64,000 nt of DNA from Flavisolibacter longurius (GTDB lineage: Bacteria; Bacteroidota; Bacteroidia; Chitinophagales; Chitinophagaceae), in contig JACJGO010000019.1 of the NCBI GenBank assembly GCA_014163555.1, positions 1-64,000 of the forward strand, given 5' to 3'. Position numbers and translations under genes: made by a program. The notes beneath the pieces were generated by a model. It had not been told where the DNA came from, searched no databases, and worked only from the letters and a program-made list of their open reading frames with translations. This document shows positions 50,701 to 59,726 of this stretch, piece by piece (position 1 is the first letter of the stretch; each line of letters begins with the position of its first letter).

Positions 50701-51183
50701 TTACCACCTTTTTTCCGACGTGTGAGCATCCAAAAAAGCATCTCTAAACTCTTTGGAAGAACTGAACTGAATCTGTTGAATCACTCTGTAATCATAATGC
50801 ACTGAAAAACCTGCCACTTCAAAAAGCCAGAGGTCGACAGATAAAGCATCGCTATTTAATTGCACCAGGTGATACATCTTTTTATCAGGTCCGGTGCTGA
50901 TCTCAATACGTCTTTCTTCCGGCTGAAGTTCACTTTTGCAGATTAACAGCGATAAAGCATCACACCACTCCAAAAGGTCGTAAATACGCAAGGCTTCTTT
51001 TTTTGTAATGTCTAATTCTTTCAGCCACTTGTTTTGCAAACGGCTTTGTTCCCCAAGTATGGCTTTTTTTCCGGATTTCATTTTTCCTCTATGCCGTATA
51101 AAATTCCGTGTGCATAGAGGTGAATAAAGCAATATAGCGGCTTTGGTAATGGTTAAAGATGATAGCTTTTGGCCGGCTAGTAT
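50701..51183 (-). pseudogene. DUF3891 family protein, N-terminally truncated by a repeat
   Basis: The remaining ~150 codons match the C-terminal two thirds of DUF3891 proteins: RHRGKMKSGKKAILGEQSRL, EALRIYDLLEWCDALSLLIC, then PEERRIEISTGPDKKMYHL and SVHYDYRVIQQIQF. Family members are about 240-250 aa and begin with a conserved segment that is missing. The frame instead runs into R1 copy K (ILAGQ is encoded by the repeat's terminal GGCCGGCTAG) with only a TTG available. I infer that insertion or deletion at the repeat removed the 5' end. A downstream ATG (MKSGKK) could give a shorter, probably inactive product. Confidence 0.7.
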
Positions 51184-51346
51184 CAATGTGTCGAATTACC
51201 AAACCTAGTTATTAATCCGTATAGTCTTATGCGAATCGAGAAGGCCAACCTACGTTACACCGAAGGTTGGCCTGCTCGATTTGCCATGGGTGTAATAGAA
51301 TAGGAGAGGAGTAATTGGTAATTTCAGGTACTCAATAATTTGCAAG
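51171..51346 (+). repeat. Hairpin repeat R1, copy K
   Basis: Left end GGCCGGCTAGTATCAATGTG, hairpin 51235-51280 (CGAGAAGGCCAACCT with AGGTTGGCCTGCTCG, one mismatch, loop ACGTTACACCGA), tail ATGGGTGTAATAGAATAGGA as in copy C, right end CAGGTACTCAATAATTTGC. It abuts the truncated end of the DUF3891 gene. Confidence 0.75.
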
Positions 51347-51460
51347 GATGGGAAGATCAGGCTGCATACAGTAGCCGCACACATTTTGCGGAAGTAGTTG
51401 AACGTGCTATTGGCTACGAGGCAGAGCGCACCTTTTTCAAACAAACGAAAACGTCAACAT

Positions 51461-52135
51461 ATGAAAAGAATAGTATTCATGACCGTGGCTTACCTGCTAA
51501 TGATTACCACAACGCTTCATGCCCAGAAGGTTGAATTGAGCGAGGAACATTTACAGGCCGTGGGTGTATCCATGTCACTGGAAAGAGTGAAGGGAAGAAA
51601 GGCGGCACGGGTGGTGAAAGACACGATGGTCAAAGAGTTCGACGAACCCACCTTTGTGAAAATCAAGGGCATAGATTTTACCAGCGGCACCATTGAGGTA
51701 AAGGTGCTGAGCCGTTTGTTGAAAACTGCGCCTGACTACGCACGGGGCTTTATCGGTGTGGCCTTCCGCATCAATGATAGCAACTCACGTTTTGAAAGCA
51801 TTTATCTACGCCCCACCAATGCCAGAGCGGAGGACCAGGTGCGGCGCAATCACTCCATCCAGTACTTTGCTTATCCAGATTTTAAGTTTCAGCGGCTGCG
51901 AAAAGAAGCACCAGAGCGGTATGAATCGTATGCAGATATGACACTGGACGAATGGATCACCATGCGGATTGTGGTGAAGGGCCAGCAAGCGAAACTTTAT
52001 CTAAACAAAAACCGCCAGCCATCCCTGGTGGTGAATGATCTGAAACTCGGAAGTAGTGCTGCTGGAGCCATCGGCCTGTGGGTAGATGTTGGTACCGAGG
52101 GTTACTTCGCGGATTTGAAAATCCAACAAGAATAA
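51461..52135 (+). CDS. Secreted LamG/DUF1080-like beta-sandwich protein
   Basis: A 224-aa protein with a signal peptide (1-20, TTTLHAQK). The body reads as a concanavalin-like jelly roll: SGTIEVKVLSRLLKTAPDYA, ARGFIGVAFRINDSNSRFES, IYLRPTNARAEDQVRRNHSI, WITMRIVVKGQQAKLYLNK and GAIGLWVDVGTEGYFADLKI. This resembles DUF1080 (3-keto-disaccharide hydrolase) and laminin-G-like domains, so a carbohydrate-binding or -cleaving role is possible. The ATG at 51461 is used because the leader starts there. It is the last gene before the tRNA-side boundary of the putative island. Confidence 0.8.
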   Translation: MKRIVFMTVAYLLMITTTLHAQKVELSEEHLQAVGVSMSLERVKGRKAARVVKDTMVKEFDEPTFVKIKGIDFTSGTIEVKVLSRLLKTAPDYARGFIGVAFRINDSNSRFESIYLRPTNARAEDQVRRNHSIQYFAYPDFKFQRLRKEAPERYESYADMTLDEWITMRIVVKGQQAKLYLNKNRQPSLVVNDLKLGSSAAGAIGLWVDVGTEGYFADLKIQQE

Positions 52136-52366
52136 TTCGCACTTGATTAACCATTAAGATTGACGAAGAGATTCCACACCTTGATCAAAACCTCCTGCAA
52201 GTGTACTTGACAAAGGCAGCCTTCCGAAGAAGTGCGCCAACAGATGCGCCAAGAACAACCAAAAACAACCATCTTTAGAGAGTAAAAACAAAATTTGATA
52301 ACCAGCGCAGAACTGGGTGCAGTAACCGATCAATATGGCTGAAACGCAGTCTGGGAGCGGCTTTAA

Positions 52367-52392
52367 ATAAAGAAGCCCCCGTTTCCGGGGAC
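52367..52392 (-). terminator. Terminator downstream of tRNA-Met
   Basis: On the minus strand CCCCG-GAAA-CGGGG followed by GCTTCTTT. It directly follows the tRNA 3' end and the 18-bp repeat. Confidence 0.65.
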
Positions 52393-52410
52393 CCTTTAAA
52401 GCGTACCGAG
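52393..52410 (-). repeat. Attachment-site copy (att) at intact tRNA-Met
   Basis: Identical to 22751-22768. It overlaps the tRNA acceptor stem 3' strand. Confidence 0.6.
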
Positions 52411-52477
52411 GAGCAGACTTGAACTGCCGACCTTCGGGTTATGAATCCGATGCTCTAACCAGCTGAGCTACCTCGGC
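52404..52477 (-). tRNA. tRNA-Met (anticodon CAT)
   Basis: A complete 74-nt cloverleaf on the minus strand: acceptor GCCGAGG paired with CCTCGGT (first pair G-T), D-arm GCTC...GAGC, and anticodon loop TTCATAA with CAT at 52441-52443 (plus-strand atg). The T-arm is GGCAG TTCAAGT CTGCT. The CCA end is not encoded. The D-loop and first base pair suggest the elongator (or lysidine-modified Ile) type rather than initiator. Its 3' end is the site of the 18-bp repeat that bounds the putative island. Confidence 0.93.
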
Positions 52478-52548
52478 GAGGGGTGCAAAAATAAGGCTTC
52501 AGCCGATTCCATAAAAGGAAAATTTTTCTTAAAGAAGAAAAAAAGCGG

Positions 52549-52570
52549 CAGTACACTGCCGCTTTTTTTA
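52549..52570 (-). terminator. Bidirectional terminator after SRPBCC gene
   Basis: GCGGCAG-TACA-CTGCCGC with an A run on one side and a T run on the other. Confidence 0.85.
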
Positions 52571-52585
52571 TGATGGTAATTTTTA

Positions 52586-53455
52586 TTATCCGTTTTTCAC
52601 AGCGCCGCCACCTTCTGAATCGCCAAGATTGATTCCGCTATTGCCGCTGCCTTCCACTACGCTTTGTCTTTCCGTACGCAAAATATTCGGGTCATTGCGT
52701 TCGCTGCTGCCGCTGCTGTGCGTATGGTAGTTGGACGAAGAAGCATGCTTCGTTTCAATATACTCCTTAAAGTTCATTATATCCTGGCGTACCATTTTTT
52801 CCAGCACGGGGTTTACCCGTTTGGCAATGCCGGCGCCAATTTCACCGGCCGGTGCTCGATAGGTAATAACAACATCCAGTTCGGTGCCTTCGCCACCCAG
52901 GGCATCGCGGAAGGTTACTTTACCGGCATTGTTCACCATGGAATCGGGTACCGACTGCCAGCCAATAAATTCATTTTCCTGCTCTTTTACTATTTCGGCA
53001 TTCCACTTTACTTTACCGATACCACCCGGAATCTCTGCCTCCCAATGCGAATGCTTGGTGTCTATCTCGGTAACATTGGCCAGATGCTTCATGAACAGGG
53101 GAAGATTTTCCAGCTTGCGCCAGAAAGCATACACTTCCTGCCGCGGTTTATTTACAATCAATCCTGTACGGATGTTGATCGATGACGTATGACTGGCACC
53201 TTTTGTTTTGCCCAGGGCTTCATACATCGGGCAATGGCCGGATACACCGCGGTACAGTAACACACCACCTAGAACGGTTCGAATCAAACCTTTGATGGGG
53301 TGACTGGTTAGATTGTGCAGGCCGGAAGAAAGCAGAAATGCGCCAATGCCCACACTCGCCATGCGTTCGGTTTGACCAACATTCAGCAGCCCTCCGCTCA
53401 GTTGGGGCTGAAATTCGTTTTCAGATTGCCAGTTGTTGTTTTCATTATTCGCCAT
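52586..53455 (-). CDS. SRPBCC (polyketide cyclase-like) protein with N-terminal DUF2892 membrane region
   Basis: A 289-aa protein. Residues ~25-85 resemble a DUF2892/YgaP-like two-helix membrane hairpin (MASVGIGAFLLSSGLHNLTS, then VLGGVLLYRGVSGHCPMYE). Residues ~92-240 are a START/SRPBCC domain (INIRTGLIVNKPRQEVYAFW, WRKLENLPLFMKHLANVTEI, ELDVVITYRAPAGEIGAGIA). The tail is hydrophilic. Such fusions are common in soil Bacteroidota and Proteobacteria and linked to stress or lipid handling without a defined substrate. A bidirectional hairpin terminator follows. Confidence 0.88.
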   Translation of the reverse strand: MANNENNNWQSENEFQPQLSGGLLNVGQTERMASVGIGAFLLSSGLHNLTSHPIKGLIRTVLGGVLLYRGVSGHCPMYEALGKTKGASHTSSINIRTGLIVNKPRQEVYAFWRKLENLPLFMKHLANVTEIDTKHSHWEAEIPGGIGKVKWNAEIVKEQENEFIGWQSVPDSMVNNAGKVTFRDALGGEGTELDVVITYRAPAGEIGAGIAKRVNPVLEKMVRQDIMNFKEYIETKHASSSNYHTHSSGSSERNDPNILRTERQSVVEGSGNSGINLGDSEGGGAVKNG

Positions 53456-53536
53456 AAACTAATTTTTGTGATGGAATGAAAAATCTTCTTCAAATCAATT
53501 TTTGCAATTATTATGCCTTTGACTTTGGTGCATACA

Positions 53537-53565
53537 AAAAGCCCCGGTTCAAGAACCAGGGCTAT
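53537..53565 (-). terminator. Hairpin terminator after aminotransferase gene
   Basis: AGCCCCGGTTC and GAACCAGGGCT form a stem with one internal bulge or mismatch. An A run on the plus strand gives a T run in the direction of minus-strand transcription. Confidence 0.6.
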
Positions 53566-53616
53566 TCGTTGTTTTAGAGTTAAGAAAGTTTTCGATCTCT
53601 CATCCTGAAAGTTTGA

Positions 53617-54843
53617 TCAGGCACTGATCACTTTCTCTGCTACCGGAACAGTGACGCGGCCGGGATACACTTCTAGGGCTTTTTCCAGGCAATCCATGGC
53701 TTCATCCAGGTCAGCCCTATTTAAGACATAGGCAAGGCGTACTTCGTTTTTACCAAGACCCGGCGTTCCGTAGAATCCAGTAGCCGGTGCCAGCATAACG
53801 GTTTTATTGTTATGCGAAAACGATTCCAGCAACCACTGGCAAAAAATATCGCAATCGTCAATGGGCAGGCGGGCTATGGCGTAAAAAGCCCCACCGGGAT
53901 TGGGGCAAAAAACGCCGGACATTTTGTTCAGCCGGTTTACCACCAAGTCGCGGCGGGATAAGTATTCTGCCTTGGGCTCATCGAAATACGAAGAGGGAAG
54001 GTCAACAGCAGCTTCCCCTAAAATTTGGGCAAGCCCGGGAGGACTCAATCTTGCCTGGGCAAACTTCATGGCCGTATCGTACACGGCTTTGTTTTTGGTG
54101 ACAAAAGCACCCAATCGGGCACCGCAGGCGCTGTAACGTTTACTCACCGTATCCATCACCACCACATGTTCATCCAGCCCTTCCAGGTGAAGCGCACTAG
54201 TGTACTCGCCGGAATAACTGAACTCGCGGTAGGCTTCATCTGAAAACAGGTAAAGATTGTATTGCAGACAAATGGATTTCAGGTCTTCCATTTCCTGGCG
54301 GCTGTACAGGTAGCCGGTAGGGTTGTTCGGGCTACACACCACAATCGCTCTTGTTTTTGGCGTGATCACTTTTTCAAAATCTTTGATGGGCGGCAGCGCA
54401 AAGCCGTTTTCAATACGAGAAGTGATGGGAACAACTATAACACCAGCCTGCACGGCAAAGCCATTGTAATTGGCATAATACGGTTCCGGAATGATCACTT
54501 CATCGCCGGGATTCAGGCAGGAGAAAAAACCAAACATAATCGCTTCCGAACCACCGGTAGTAATCAGTATCTGGTCGTACGCCACATCAATGCCAACCGA
54601 TTGGTAGTAACCGACAAGCTTGCGGCGGTAGCTTTCATTACCGGCACTGTGACTATATTCCAGCACCGTAATATCGGCCTGACGCACCGCATCCAATATG
54701 GCCGGTGGCGTTTCAATGTCAGGCTGGCCAATATTCAGGTGATAGACATGAATGCCCTTTTTCTTTGCCGCTTCGGCATACGGCACCAATTTTCTGATAG
54801 GAGAAGGTGGCATGTGCTGCCCACGGTTACTGATCTGTAGCAT
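53617..54843 (-). CDS. Fold-type I PLP-dependent aminotransferase (aspartate aminotransferase-like)
   Basis: A 408-aa class I/II aminotransferase. It has VYHLNIGQPDIETPP near the N-terminus, the substrate/PLP loop ILITTGGSEAIMFGFFS, and IVVCSPNNPTGYLYSRQEM with the conserved Asn-Asn-Pro-Thr-Gly. Asp/Tyr lie in LFSDEAYREFSYSG, the Schiff-base Lys in VMDTVSKRYSACGARLG, and the C-terminal Arg in GKNEVRLAYVLN. It catalyses amino-group transfer between an amino acid and a 2-oxo acid in the cytosol. Exact substrate is unknown. Single gene, probably housekeeping. Confidence 0.95.
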   Translation of the reverse strand: MLQISNRGQHMPPSPIRKLVPYAEAAKKKGIHVYHLNIGQPDIETPPAILDAVRQADITVLEYSHSAGNESYRRKLVGYYQSVGIDVAYDQILITTGGSEAIMFGFFSCLNPGDEVIIPEPYYANYNGFAVQAGVIVVPITSRIENGFALPPIKDFEKVITPKTRAIVVCSPNNPTGYLYSRQEMEDLKSICLQYNLYLFSDEAYREFSYSGEYTSALHLEGLDEHVVVMDTVSKRYSACGARLGAFVTKNKAVYDTAMKFAQARLSPPGLAQILGEAAVDLPSSYFDEPKAEYLSRRDLVVNRLNKMSGVFCPNPGGAFYAIARLPIDDCDIFCQWLLESFSHNNKTVMLAPATGFYGTPGLGKNEVRLAYVLNRADLDEAMDCLEKALEVYPGRVTVPVAEKVISA

Positions 54844-54935
54844 GCGTCAAAATTAGGGAGGAAATCCCGCAAACAAATCTCTATTCTAACACCATCGCTT
54901 CTTGTTCAAAAAACATAAGGCGCTACCAAAGTTTA

Positions 54936-55823
54936 CTACAAAAGCAAACCTTGTATGCGGTAAACAATTTCGCGGCCGGTAATAAAAAGGTCTCTTTTCT
55001 GGCTGCCGCCAAAACAATGGTTGGCCGGTATGGTTGGAAGGGTAATCAGTGCCTGTCGTTTGCCTTCGCTGTCAAGGATAAGAAGGCCTTCTTTTGTGCT
55101 CAGGTAAACATTCCCCGCGGGGTCGCATTTAATGCCGTCGCTGTTTTCTTCGGCCAGGATGGAAAGAAACTTCAGGCTTTCGGGATGATACATGGAAATG
55201 AATTTTTCAAATGGTTTGCTGGAGCAGATATACAATTTTGTTTTATCAGGAGTCAGGCAAACGCCGTTCGGGTATTGGTATTTATCACAAATAAGTTTGA
55301 TCTCACCATCCCGGTAACAGTAAACACCGCCCAGGGGCTGAAAGCCTTCCGGCGCCAGTTTTCCGTCTTTCAGGCCATAGGGCGGATCGGAAAAAAACAC
55401 CCGCCCCTTTTCATCGGCGATAATATCATTCGGACTGTTGAAAGGTTTGTCTTGAAATGTTGTCAGGAAAGGAATCAGTTCGCGACCATCCCATTTGGCT
55501 ACCATATGGCTTCCATGCCGGCAAACCAACAGGTTGTTTCCGGAATAGGCTAATCCATTTGATCCAACCTGGTCGGGTTTCAGGGCAGCATCCCCTGGAT
55601 TGTCCGTGCCGCTGTTAGAAATAAAAACTTCTTTGGCTTTTCCGGGTACAAGCTTGTAAACTGTATTAGCCGTAATGTCACTGAAAAGATAAAATCCTCC
55701 TTCATTCCAAACCGGGCCTTCAGTAAACTGGCAGTCGTTTACTAAGGTTTCAATTTCAAAATCCGTACGGATGTATTGCCTGATCTTTTCATCAAAGATT
55801 TGGAGCGAAGGATGTATGGTCAT
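54936..55823 (-). CDS. SMP-30/gluconolactonase family protein
   Basis: A 295-aa six-bladed propeller of the SMP-30/gluconolactonase/LRE family. Characteristic segments are CQFTEGPVWNEGGFYLFSDI with the metal-ligand Glu, LLVCRHGSHMVAKWDG, FNSPNDIIADEKGRVFFSDP with Asn/Asp ligands, YPNGVCLTPDKTKLYICSS and DGIKCDPAGNVYLSTKEGL. It is expected to hydrolyse sugar lactones using a divalent cation. No export signal is seen. It lies 89 nt upstream (in minus orientation downstream) of ligD and is probably independent of it. Confidence 0.92.
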   Translation of the reverse strand: MTIHPSLQIFDEKIRQYIRTDFEIETLVNDCQFTEGPVWNEGGFYLFSDITANTVYKLVPGKAKEVFISNSGTDNPGDAALKPDQVGSNGLAYSGNNLLVCRHGSHMVAKWDGRELIPFLTTFQDKPFNSPNDIIADEKGRVFFSDPPYGLKDGKLAPEGFQPLGGVYCYRDGEIKLICDKYQYPNGVCLTPDKTKLYICSSKPFEKFISMYHPESLKFLSILAEENSDGIKCDPAGNVYLSTKEGLLILDSEGKRQALITLPTIPANHCFGGSQKRDLFITGREIVYRIQGLLL

Positions 55824-55912
55824 TGAATGTATTTGTTGATCCGTAAAGCTAAGACATCAGTTATGTAAATGAGAAGGTTGCGAAAGTTGAAAATGTCAAC
55901 CTGGAAAATTTT

Positions 55913-58612
55913 TTACAATAAGGATTGCAGTTTTTTTAGCACTTTTTCCAGGTTGATACCTTTTTTCAAAACCGGTGCAAACAGGTCGCCTTCCGCATTT
56001 ACTCTTTCCAGAATATTGGTAGCATTCCATGTGTTTGGTGTAAGGCCTTTTTTTACTTCGCTCCAGTCGAGCGGGGTGGAAACTGGCATGCCCGGTTTTG
56101 GCCGGAGCGAATACGGCGCTGCTGCTGTTTGCGTTTCTTTGTTCTGCAAAAAATCAAGATAAATTTTCCCCTTTCGTTTGGCCGGCGTTCGTTCCATACT
56201 GGTGAGATCCGGTAGCTCTCTGTTGACAAGGCTCACTATACCTTCCGCCAGGTTTTTCGATTCTTCAAAGCCATATTTTGCCCCAAGCGGAATGTAAATA
56301 TGAATGCCGGTTGAGCCGGATGTTTTGACACAGGAAGAGGCGCCAATACTTTCCAGAATCGTGTGCACGGTGTTGGCTACAACCACCACTTCATCAAACG
56401 AATTGGTTTTATCAGGATCGAGGTCAATCAGGCACCAGTCAGGTTTCAGGTAATCCTTTGTGCGGGCATGCCAGGGATTGATTTCAATGCATCCCAGGTT
56501 GGCCATGTAGAGAAGAGTAGCTTCGTTTTTACACACCAGGTATTCCACATTTTCCCCTGTGGATTCACTGAATTCCTGGAAGGTTTCGATCCATTCCGGA
56601 ACTTTTCCTGCCATGTCTTTTTGAAAGAAATTCGGCGCCGAAATGCCGTTGGGATGCCGGTTCAGCGAATGCGGCCGGTCCAGGAGATACGGCAGCATGT
56701 AGGGTGCAATCTGGTGATAATAATTGACCATGTCGCCTTTGCGGAAACCTTCTTTTGGCCAGTACAACTTTTGCGGATTGGTGATCGTCAATTCCTGTTT
56801 GCCGATGACAATAACCTGGTCTTCCCTTGCATCAACATCAATCAATTCTTTTTCGATGTTACCAGGTTTGCTGCTTTTTTTCGTTGACGCGGCAGCTTTT
56901 GTTGACGCAGTTTTCTTAGATGGTCCTGCGGCTTTTTTTAGTGTAGCCATGGTTATTGTTTTTTCAAAATGCACATCGGTTGCTTTTTTATCTTCCCGCA
57001 ATCCCATAAAGATGGCATGTCTTGCTATCCGGTCCGAGGTCCATTCTGTAAACTTGATCTCACAAACGATCTGAGGCTTCACCCAGGTGGCAGGCATATT
57101 GGTTCTTGGCGTTTTAGCAAAGGGCGAATGGGCAATAACCAGCGGCTGCAGCTTTTTATGGATTTGTTCCAGCGTTTTGGTAGTAAAGCCACTCCCGGTA
57201 TGACCAATGTAAACCAGCTTTTCGCCTTCATAAACGCCCAGCAGAAGAGAGCCAAAGAATTTGCGGGTTTTGCGGGGTGCGGTGTAGCCGGCAATCACCA
57301 CTTCCTGCCGCATGGCTACTTTTATTTTGGCCCAATCAGGGGTGCGGGTTCCTACCTGGTAAATGCTGTCGGCACGTTTGGCCATTATACCTTCAAGCCC
57401 TTGTTTAACCGCAGCTTTGAAAAAGGATTTGCCTTTCCCTTCCACATGATCGCTGTAGCGAAGGTGCTCAAGCCCGGGCGGAATGAGCTTCTCTAAAATT
57501 TGTTTGCGTTGAATGAGCGGTAGGTTGCTCAGGTCTTTCCCATTCCACCACACCACATCAAAAACAAAATATTGTAATTGCACCGGCGTGTTTTGCCAGT
57601 TTTGCAACGCCTGGAAATTGGCAAGACCGTTTTCATCCACGGCTACAATTTCGCCATCAAAAACGGCGGACACATTCAGGTCTTTTAAGGCCTGCGCTAC
57701 AGGAGCATATTTTTGCGTAAAGGGTTTCAGGTTCCGCGAAATCAATTCTACCGAATCGCCCTGGCAATACGCCACGGCACGGTAGCCGTCCCATTTAATT
57801 TCAAACAGCCAGTCCTTGTTATCGAAAGGCTCATCAATCAGCGTAGCCAGCATGGGTATGAATTTACCGGGCATCTCTGTCTGCTCCGTACCTGTTGTAG
57901 AATCACCGGATTTTATTTTTGCCGGCAGCGATTTTTTGGATGGAGTCTTTTTCTGCTGCCCTTCTTTTTTCGTGGCTACAACCTTTTTAGCTGATGCCGT
58001 TTTTTTTGTTGGGTGACGAAGCGAAGTGCCATGATCAAGCGCCACTTCCATCAATGTTTTGCCGCTCCTGACAGAACTTTCTTCTTCGGTAATATCCTGG
58101 TCGTTACAGAACGCATCATTTTTCTTCAGCAGCATCCAGGTGTTTTCGCCGCGGCCTTTCATGCGTACCAGTGTGAACTCGCCTTTTAGTTTTTGTCCGT
58201 GCAAAACAAAACCAACTTTTCCACTTTCCAGTTGTCGCAACAAGGCTTCTTCCTGCTCTTTTCTTTTATTGCCGGGAAGATTAGCAGGTTCATAGGTTCC
58301 CTCGTCCCAGACGATCACCGTACCGGCACCGTATTCCCCTTCCGGGATCACACCTTCAAAATTGCGGTAGCTGTACGGATGATCTTCCACCATCATGGCC
58401 AGCCGTTTATCGGCCGGACGAAGAGAAGGGCCTTTCGGTACAGCCCAGCTTTTTAAAACGCCATCCATCTCCAGCCTAAAATCGTAATGAAGACTGGACG
58501 CATCATGCTTTTGCACCACAAAGCGTAAGCTTCCTTTCGAATGACCTTCTTCACCTTTAGGCTCAGCCGTTTTTTTAAAGTCTCGTTTCTGATTGTACTT
58601 TGTCAGGCTCAT
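55913..58612 (-). CDS. ligD: ATP-dependent DNA ligase D (PE-LIG-POL)
   Basis: An 899-aa multifunctional NHEJ enzyme. The N-terminal 3'-phosphoesterase domain (about 25-190) has SLHYDFRLEMDGVLKSWAVP and ALDHGTS. The ligase domain (about 250-570) has the adenylation Lys273 in LFEIKWDGYRAVAY, GEIVAVDENG and EGIMAKRADS. A Lys/Ala/Ser-rich linker (about 545-610) precedes the AEP-type polymerase (about 610-890) with LDRPHSLNRHPNGISAPNFF and the catalytic WCLIDLDPD. The domain order PE-LIG-POL is the common Bacteroidota one. It works with Ku (58935-59717), encoded nearby on the same strand. The low-complexity linkers resemble the basic H1-like proteins found close by. Confidence 0.97.
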   Translation of the reverse strand: MSLTKYNQKRDFKKTAEPKGEEGHSKGSLRFVVQKHDASSLHYDFRLEMDGVLKSWAVPKGPSLRPADKRLAMMVEDHPYSYRNFEGVIPEGEYGAGTVIVWDEGTYEPANLPGNKRKEQEEALLRQLESGKVGFVLHGQKLKGEFTLVRMKGRGENTWMLLKKNDAFCNDQDITEEESSVRSGKTLMEVALDHGTSLRHPTKKTASAKKVVATKKEGQQKKTPSKKSLPAKIKSGDSTTGTEQTEMPGKFIPMLATLIDEPFDNKDWLFEIKWDGYRAVAYCQGDSVELISRNLKPFTQKYAPVAQALKDLNVSAVFDGEIVAVDENGLANFQALQNWQNTPVQLQYFVFDVVWWNGKDLSNLPLIQRKQILEKLIPPGLEHLRYSDHVEGKGKSFFKAAVKQGLEGIMAKRADSIYQVGTRTPDWAKIKVAMRQEVVIAGYTAPRKTRKFFGSLLLGVYEGEKLVYIGHTGSGFTTKTLEQIHKKLQPLVIAHSPFAKTPRTNMPATWVKPQIVCEIKFTEWTSDRIARHAIFMGLREDKKATDVHFEKTITMATLKKAAGPSKKTASTKAAASTKKSSKPGNIEKELIDVDAREDQVIVIGKQELTITNPQKLYWPKEGFRKGDMVNYYHQIAPYMLPYLLDRPHSLNRHPNGISAPNFFQKDMAGKVPEWIETFQEFSESTGENVEYLVCKNEATLLYMANLGCIEINPWHARTKDYLKPDWCLIDLDPDKTNSFDEVVVVANTVHTILESIGASSCVKTSGSTGIHIYIPLGAKYGFEESKNLAEGIVSLVNRELPDLTSMERTPAKRKGKIYLDFLQNKETQTAAAPYSLRPKPGMPVSTPLDWSEVKKGLTPNTWNATNILERVNAEGDLFAPVLKKGINLEKVLKKLQSLL

Positions 58613-58688
58613 ACAACAGGAGCTTAAAATCTAATGCCATTTTGCCTTTGTATGGCATGGAATTACTGCACTTTTTATAAACAATTGT

Positions 58689-58880
58689 ATGCAGAACAAA
58701 AGAACAGAAACGGACCGGCAGAACGAGCAGCCCGGAGCTATGGAGTCTTACAACAACCGCGAAGAAAACCGGCCTGGTAGGGTGGAGGATACACAGGAAA
58801 AAGATGATGCGATAAATAAGGATCAGAACAGGCGACTAAGAGACAAAGTCACAAAAGAAAAGAATGAAAAGAATACGTGA
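58689..58880 (+). CDS. Small highly charged hydrophilic protein
   Basis: A 63-aa protein with Arg/Glu/Asp/Asn/Gln-rich composition and almost no hydrophobic residues (TETDRQNEQPGAMESYNNRE, then DDAINKDQNRRLRDKVTKEK). It is probably disordered, similar in character to hydrophilin or stress-related peptides. It is divergent from ligD (76-bp gap) and convergent with ku. The location between repair genes suggests a stress role, but this is inference only. Confidence 0.5.
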   Translation: MQNKRTETDRQNEQPGAMESYNNREENRPGRVEDTQEKDDAINKDQNRRLRDKVTKEKNEKNT

Positions 58881-58934
58881 ATGACAAGCAGATTTTCTTT
58901 TAGATATTGATATAGAAAAGAAACAGGATCCAGC

Positions 58935-59717
58935 TTATGCCCGTTTCTTTTTGCCATTTAAACTTTCTTTCAGGATCTCCATCAGGTCTCTTACTTCAGC
59001 GGGAAGTTTGCGAGGTTCGGCAATGCGAACATCTTTTCCGGCCGCTTTTGCTTTGATCACTTTGCGAAGCTCAGAAATGTAAATATCCTTGAAAGCAGCG
59101 GGATCAAAGGTTTCAGTGAGTTGATTGATCAGTTTAGTCGCCAGTTGGATTTCCTTGGGTGTAATGCGTTCGGCTTTTGTTTTTACTTCCGGCAGTTCTC
59201 TAACTTCTTCGTGGTAACGCAACTGGTTCAGGAGCAAAACACCGTCATGATTTTTTAAAATACAGATGTGAGCACGGTTGCGAAGCATGAACTCGGCAAG
59301 ACCTACAGTCTTTGTTTCGTCCAGTGCTTTCAGCAATAATTTGTATGATTTTTCAGCGCCTTTATCCGGAACAATGTAGTAGGGCTTTTCATAATAGATC
59401 GGGTCAATTTCCTCTTCTTTTGCAAACTGAATTATGTCGATGGATTTGTTGATGTGGGGACGGGCTTTTTCAAAATCCTCATCCGTCACCACCACATACT
59501 TTCCCTTTGCATATTGAAATCCTTTGACGATGTCTTTGTAAGCAACTTCTTCTCCGGTTTTCGAATCGATTCGGGCATAACGGATTGGCGCCAGGTCATC
59601 TTTTGATAACATGTCAAAGTCGATATTATCATCCTGTACTGCACTCTGCAGCTTTACCGGGATGTTGACAAGGCCAAACGATATGGCACCTGACCACATA
59701 GATCTGTTGCCTTTCAT
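58935..59717 (-). CDS. ku: Non-homologous end joining protein Ku
   Basis: A 260-aa bacterial Ku. The N-terminus SMWSGAISFGLVNIPVKLQS is diagnostic. The core bridge-forming segments IRYARIDSKTGEEVAYKDIV and YYEKPYYIVPDKGAEKSY, and LAEFMLRNRAHICILKNHDG, follow, with a short basic C-terminus. The homodimer threads onto DNA ends and recruits LigD. It begins 9 nt after an FMN-barrel gene on the same strand, so the two are likely co-transcribed. ligD is 320 nt downstream beyond the small charged gene. Confidence 0.97.
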   Translation of the reverse strand: MKGNRSMWSGAISFGLVNIPVKLQSAVQDDNIDFDMLSKDDLAPIRYARIDSKTGEEVAYKDIVKGFQYAKGKYVVVTDEDFEKARPHINKSIDIIQFAKEEEIDPIYYEKPYYIVPDKGAEKSYKLLLKALDETKTVGLAEFMLRNRAHICILKNHDGVLLLNQLRYHEEVRELPEVKTKAERITPKEIQLATKLINQLTETFDPAAFKDIYISELRKVIKAKAAGKDVRIAEPRKLPAEVRDLMEILKESLNGKKKRA

Positions 59718-59726
59718 GTATTGGGT

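Noticed and set aside
56363-58456. Several plus-strand frames across the ligD gene
   Set aside because: They are antisense to the well-supported LigD coding sequence and have no recognisable domains.
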